DNA from: Candidatus Rhodoluna planktonica | Lineage (GTDB): Bacteria; Actinomycetota; Actinomycetes; Actinomycetales; Microbacteriaceae | Direction of reading: 5' to 3' | Length of the DNA: 64,000 bases | Assembly: GCF_001854225.1 (NCBI RefSeq) | Contig: NZ_CP015208.1 | Location: 124,001 to 188,000 of the forward strand | Shown here: in pieces, positions 60,721 to 64,000 of the stretch | Layout of the letters: each line of letters opens with the position of its first letter | Numbering within the stretch: the stretch's first letter is position 1 | Notes under the pieces: generated by a model | The model's database searches: none | Seen by the model: only the letters and a program-made list of their open reading frames with translations | What the model was told of the DNA's origin: nothing | Translations under genes and position numbers: made by a program

Positions 60721-60758
60721 ATCTGGCCAGCAGCCAAGTTTTGACGATAGGAAATTAA

Positions 60759-61598
60759 GTGACTGATTCAGAGCGCGACGAACTAGAGGCGTTAGCCGAG
60801 GTTCAAGATGCTGCTGCCGATGCTGTTATCGCAGAGGCCGACGCCGACTTTGCCGACCTGGCTCAAGACGCAGCTGCCGAACTCGAACAAGACCTCGAAC
60901 TCGAAGAGGCCATCGTCGAGGCATCCGAAGCGGCTGCCGCAGTTGCCGATCAAATCGAAGAGGGATCACCTGTTGACCCATACGCCGAATTTAAGGCTGA
61001 ACTTCGTCGTCAACCAGGCAAGTGGTTTGTTGTTCACTCTTACGCCGGTTACGAAAAGCGTGTCAAGCAGAACATCGAAAACCGCAAGCTTTCGCTTGAG
61101 GGTGGCGACCAGATTTTCCAGGTAGAAGTACCGATGGAAGACACGATTGAAATCAAGAATGGCCAACGCAAACTTGTCACCAAGGTTCGCATCCCCGGTT
61201 ATGTCTTGGTTCGCATGGACATGACTGAAGAGTCATGGTCGCTGGTTCGGCACACCCCAGCAGTCACCGGCTTCGTTGGTAACTCGCAGAACCCAACCCC
61301 TCTTCGCCCAGACGAGGCTTTCAACATGTTGAAGCCTTTGTTCGTGCTTCCAGAAGAAGCCGAAGTCAAAGCAGCAATCAAGGGTGTTGCTGTCAAGGGC
61401 AAGGCAAAAAATGTTCCAGTCAACATCGATTACAAGATTGGCGAAAGCATCATGATCAAGGATGGTTCGTTCGCAGGTTTGCCTGGAACCATCAGCGAGA
61501 TCAAACCAGAGAGCGGCAAGCTAACCGTTCTAGTTTCATTGTTCGAGCGCGAGACTCCAGTAGAGCTCGGCTTCGAGCAGGTTGGCTCACTGGTCTAA
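60759..61598 (+). CDS. nusG: Transcription termination/antitermination factor NusG
   Basis: A 279-residue NusG. The first ~80 residues are an Ala/Glu/Asp-rich acidic extension typical of actinobacteria. The NGN domain follows ([41 protein letters not shown]). The C-terminal KOW domain contains [18 protein letters not shown]. It couples RNA polymerase to ribosomes or Rho. It lies 38 bases after secE. Confidence 0.96.
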   Translation: MTDSERDELEALAEVQDAAADAVIAEADADFADLAQDAAAELEQDLELEEAIVEASEAAAAVADQIEEGSPVDPYAEFKAELRRQPGKWFVVHSYAGYEKRVKQNIENRKLSLEGGDQIFQVEVPMEDTIEIKNGQRKLVTKVRIPGYVLVRMDMTEESWSLVRHTPAVTGFVGNSQNPTPLRPDEAFNMLKPLFVLPEEAEVKAAIKGVAVKGKAKNVPVNIDYKIGESIMIKDGSFAGLPGTISEIKPESGKLTVLVSLFERETPVELGFEQVGSLV

Positions 61599-61639
61599 GA
61601 ATTTCATAGAGTTCCAAACACAAATCAAAGGAATACAAA

Positions 61640-62071
61640 ATGGCACCGAAGAAAAAGATCACCGGAATGATCAAGCTTCAGATCCAGGCCGGCGCTGCTA
61701 ACCCAGCACCTCCTATTGGTCCAGCTCTTGGTCAGCACGGTGTAAACATCATGGAGTTCTGCACCGCGTACAACAACGCAACTGCAGACAAGCGCGGAAG
61801 CATCATCCCGGTTGAAATCACCGTGTATGAGGACCGCTCTTTCACCTTCGTTCTAAAGACTCCTCCAGCTGCAGAGCTGATCAAGAAGGCTGCGAACGTG
61901 CAAAAGGGTTCAGCAACTCCTCACACCGCAAAGGTTGCACACCTTTCTAAAGAAGCTCTCTACAAGATTGCTGAAGAAAAGATGTCAGACCTTAACGCCA
62001 ACGACGTTGACGCAGCAGCCAAGATCATTGCTGGTACTGCGCGCTCAATGGGCGTAACCGTCGACGCATAA
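61640..62071 (+). CDS. rplK: 50S ribosomal protein L11
   Basis: A 143-residue protein with the classic [31 protein letters not shown]-terminus and the RNA-binding C-terminal half ending [10 protein letters not shown]. Stalk-base component that contacts GTPase factors. AAAGGAA lies before the ATG. Confidence 0.98.
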   Translation: MAPKKKITGMIKLQIQAGAANPAPPIGPALGQHGVNIMEFCTAYNNATADKRGSIIPVEITVYEDRSFTFVLKTPPAAELIKKAANVQKGSATPHTAKVAHLSKEALYKIAEEKMSDLNANDVDAAAKIIAGTARSMGVTVDA

Positions 62072-62088
62072 ATAAACTAAAACCCCTA

Positions 62089-62123
62089 ACGCGGGAGTGC
62101 CGGGCGCGGCACGTTGACCGCGT
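62089..62123 (+). promoter_or_regulatory. Two-tier hairpin resembling an L1 autoregulatory site
   Basis: The outer stem is ACGCGG (62089-62094) with CCGCGT (62118-62123). The inner stem is GTGCC (62097-62101) with GGCAC (62108-62112). The asymmetric internal loop between them has GA on one side and GTTGA on the other. It lies between rplK and rplA, 24 bases before the rplA start. Confidence 0.5.
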
Positions 62124-62147
62124 ATGTGACCAGAAAAGGAATAACAA

Positions 62148-62849
62148 ATGGCAAAGCGCTCAAAGGCTTATGAAGCCGCAGCAGCTCTCATCACCGAGGG
62201 CAAGCTATACACCCCAGCCGAGGCAGTAACTCTAGTTCGTGAGACTGGCTCGAAGAAGTTCAACTCAACCGTTGAGGTTGCTATGAAGCTTGGTGTCGAC
62301 CCACGTAAGGCCGACCAGATGATTCGTGGCACCGTAAACCTTCCTCACGGAACCGGTAAAACCGCCCGCGTTATCGTTTTTGCAACTGGTGCCGCAGCTG
62401 ACGCTGCAGTTGCAGCAGGCGCTGACGAGGTCGGTGGCGACGAGCTAATCGAAAAGGTAGCCGCTGGTTACACCGACTTCGATGCAGCCGTAGCAACCCC
62501 TGAACTTATGGGTAAGGTCGGTCGTCTTGGTAAGGTTCTAGGTCCTCGTAACCTAATGCCAAACCCTAAGACCGGAACCGTTACCCCTGACACTGCCAAG
62601 GCAGTTACCGACATCAAGGGTGGAAAAATCGAATTCCGCGTTGACAAGCAGGCTAACCTGCACTTCATCATCGGTAAGGTTTCGTTCACTAAAGAACAGC
62701 TTGGCGAAAACCTAGCTGCAGCTCTTGACGAGGTTCTTCGCTTGAAGCCTTCAAGCTCGAAGGGTCGCTACATCATGAAAGCGGCAATCGCTACCACCTT
62801 CGGTCCCGGTATCCCACTAGACACCAACGTGACCAAGGTCGAATTCTAA
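62148..62849 (+). CDS. rplA: 50S ribosomal protein L1
   Basis: A 233-residue protein: [39 protein letters not shown] (the RNA-contact signature), [23 protein letters not shown]1 stalk protein and usual repressor of its own operon by binding the message. AAAGGAA precedes the ATG. Confidence 0.98.
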   Translation: MAKRSKAYEAAAALITEGKLYTPAEAVTLVRETGSKKFNSTVEVAMKLGVDPRKADQMIRGTVNLPHGTGKTARVIVFATGAAADAAVAAGADEVGGDELIEKVAAGYTDFDAAVATPELMGKVGRLGKVLGPRNLMPNPKTGTVTPDTAKAVTDIKGGKIEFRVDKQANLHFIIGKVSFTKEQLGENLAAALDEVLRLKPSSSKGRYIMKAAIATTFGPGIPLDTNVTKVEF

Positions 62850-62866
62850 GAATTCACCAAACCTTA

Positions 62867-62921
62867 AAGACGAGGGATCGGGTTTCATACACCCGGTCCC
62901 TTTGTCTTCTCTAAACTTTTT
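62867..62921 (+). terminator. Terminator after rplA
   Basis: A long hairpin: GGGATCGGGT (62874-62883) pairs with ACCCGGTCCC (62891-62900) with one G-U, extended by AAGAC / GTCTT, and followed ~9 bases later by TTTTT. It ends the secE-nusG-rplK-rplA unit; rplJ-rplL does not follow. Confidence 0.7.
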
Positions 62922-62994
62922 ATCCTGACCATCCCGATGGTGGTTAGGCAGTTTGAGCTCGGCGAACGACCGAGACCTAAAGAAGGGCGGGATA

Positions 62995-64000
62995 TTGCCT
63001 CAGCACGCATTTGGCGCAGCCACACTACTTGACACTAAAGACCCGATGGGGCTTCGATCAGATGCCCCACTACTCGATGCCTGGATTCGAGATATGGAGA
63101 CCGACCGGTCACCATTCCAGATTCCTGGCCACAAGGGTCGCACCGATCTCACCGGTGCAATCGTAGATGGCGACATCCCAGTGCTACCTGGCAATCACCC
63201 GCATCGAATCTCACCTTCGCTAATTCTTGAAGCCGAGAGCTTGGCCGCATCCCTATGGGGTGCCGACCTCTGTCGTTTCGGGGTAAATGGCTCGTCTGGT
63301 TCTAATCACGCAGCGGTAATGGCGGTCGCCAGCCCAGGCGATAAAGTCATCGTCTCGCGAACTTTGCACAAGTCTGTTTTGGTTGGCATGGTTTACGCCG
63401 GGGTTGTTCCGGTTTGGATTAGACCTGAAATTAATCCGGCAACCGGGCTTCCAGAATATTTGCCTTCGAGTCGTCTGCGACAAACTCTTGAAGAGCACCC
63501 CGATGCCAAAGCCGTACTAATCGGCGAGCCTTCATATGTCGGCACAATGTCCAACATTCCAAGACTGGCTGCGGTGACCCACGAATTTGGGATTCCACTG
63601 GTCGTTGATGCAGCCTGGGCGGCGCACTACGGATTTCATCCGGAGCTGCCAAATCACCCGCTTGCTGAAGGCGCAGATATCGTTGTCACTTCGGCGCACA
63701 AAACATTGCCTTCATACTCGCAGGCATCTTTCGTCTTGGTTCGTGGCGAATACGTTGATTTAGCTCGATTCAACAAAATGTTTGACTCAACTCAAACCAC
63801 TTCGATGTCGGGTCGAATTTTGGCTTCTATCGATGCTGCTCGGGCTCTTTTGCAGCGTCACGGTGAAGAGCTAATTGGCCCAGTTATTGAAGCTACCGAA
63901 CAGGGACGTGCCACACTTCGTGCGGCCGGCATTGATGTGATTGATGGCGAGTACATCGACCCGCTAAAACTGGTTATTTTGCTTAGCTCCTGCGGTGCCG
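62995..64000 (+). CDS. PLP-dependent Orn/Lys/Arg decarboxylase family (partial, runs off window)
   Basis: 335 residues are visible without a stop. The frame begins at a TTG (62995) after a purine-rich GGGCGGGA. Features are FQIPGHKGRTD (the family-defining N-terminal segment), FGVNGSSGSNHAAVMA, ADAAWAAHYGF-like VDAAWAAHYGF and the PLP lysine Lys236 in VTSAHKTLPSYSQ. Members decarboxylate lysine, ornithine or arginine to make polyamines or cadaverine; specificity lies partly beyond the window. An ATG at 63046 is a less likely start. Confidence 0.88.
   Translation, partial: MPQHAFGAATLLDTKDPMGLRSDAPLLDAWIRDMETDRSPFQIPGHKGRTDLTGAIVDGDIPVLPGNHPHRISPSLILEAESLAASLWGADLCRFGVNGSSGSNHAAVMAVASPGDKVIVSRTLHKSVLVGMVYAGVVPVWIRPEINPATGLPEYLPSSRLRQTLEEHPDAKAVLIGEPSYVGTMSNIPRLAAVTHEFGIPLVVDAAWAAHYGFHPELPNHPLAEGADIVVTSAHKTLPSYSQASFVLVRGEYVDLARFNKMFDSTQTTSMSGRILASIDAARALLQRHGEELIGPVIEATEQGRATLRAAGIDVIDGEYIDPLKLVILLSSCGA

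Noticed and set aside
62867-62921. L10 (rplJ-rplL) leader attenuator
   Set aside because: The hairpin follows rplA, but the next gene is a decarboxylase, not rplJ, so it is treated as a terminator.

Overview
The window is a dense stretch of an actinobacterial chromosome, most likely from the Microbacteriaceae. The GC content is intermediate (about half) and the genes are packed tightly, which suggests a streamlined aquatic lineage of the Rhodoluna/Aquiluna type; that placement is an inference from gene order and protein style, not a database match. The supporting evidence is the tilS-hpt-ftsH-folE-folP-folB-folK-DUF3180-DUF2520-panC-lysS-clpC order, an archaeal-type AspRS, the tiny ribosomal protein bS22, tRNA-Thr/tRNA-Met next to a HadA/HadB-like pair and murB, and tRNA-Trp-secE-nusG-rplK-rplA. 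No insertion sequence, prophage or CRISPR array was seen, and no intergenic gap exceeds about 300 bases.

Layout. 0-3.2 kb: a two-gene fluoride channel, an amino-acid exporter, an EamA permease and a zinc alcohol dehydrogenase. 3.2-3.6 kb: a Glu-Asp-Phe tRNA operon. 3.7-4.9 kb: a secreted NlpC/P60 cell-wall hydrolase. 4.9-18.4 kb: pyrophosphatase, then a long core operon for tRNA-Ile modification, purine salvage, FtsH, folate, pantothenate, LysRS and ClpC. 18.4-27 kb: radA, proC, a frameshifted TetR regulator, an arsenic module (arsR / aqpS-arsC), bS22, an HAD phosphatase, a glutaredoxin and aspS. 27-31.4 kb: cytochrome c maturation (TlpA/ResA, CcdA, ResB, CcsB). 31.4-42.7 kb: menaquinone synthesis (menC, B, E, A, D, F, G and a polyprenyl diphosphate synthase). 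42.7-47.4 kb: a ferredoxin-NADP reductase followed at once by an alpha-galactosidase and an MFS carrier. 47.5-49 kb: YajQ and a LacI regulator. 49.1-56.9 kb: an accessory block between tRNA-Tyr and tRNA-Thr/Met holding two exporters, a MarR regulator and two paralogous GH13 glucosidases. 57-60.1 kb: HadA/HadB-like dehydratases, murB and an aminotransferase. 60.2-64 kb: tRNA-Trp, secE, nusG, rplK, rplA and the start of a PLP amino-acid decarboxylase.

The most general signal is regulatory. At nineteen gene starts a TANNNT hexamer (TAGACT, TAGGCT, TAAACT, TAACCT and similar) sits exactly 6 or 7 bases before the ATG or GTG, which is where the -10 box of a leaderless transcript must be. Several divergent pairs use this arrangement, and menC/menB are separated by only 17 bp in which the two -10 boxes overlap by five bases.

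Other points worth attention are a +1 frameshift in the TetR gene, an ArsR module whose only visible arsenite route is an aquaglyceroporin, a DUF2520 dehydrogenase beside panC that could be the ketopantoate reductase, an L1-operator-like hairpin between rplK and rplA, a 27-bp tandem duplication across the radA stop codon, and two very small genes (bS22 and a 58-residue protein).
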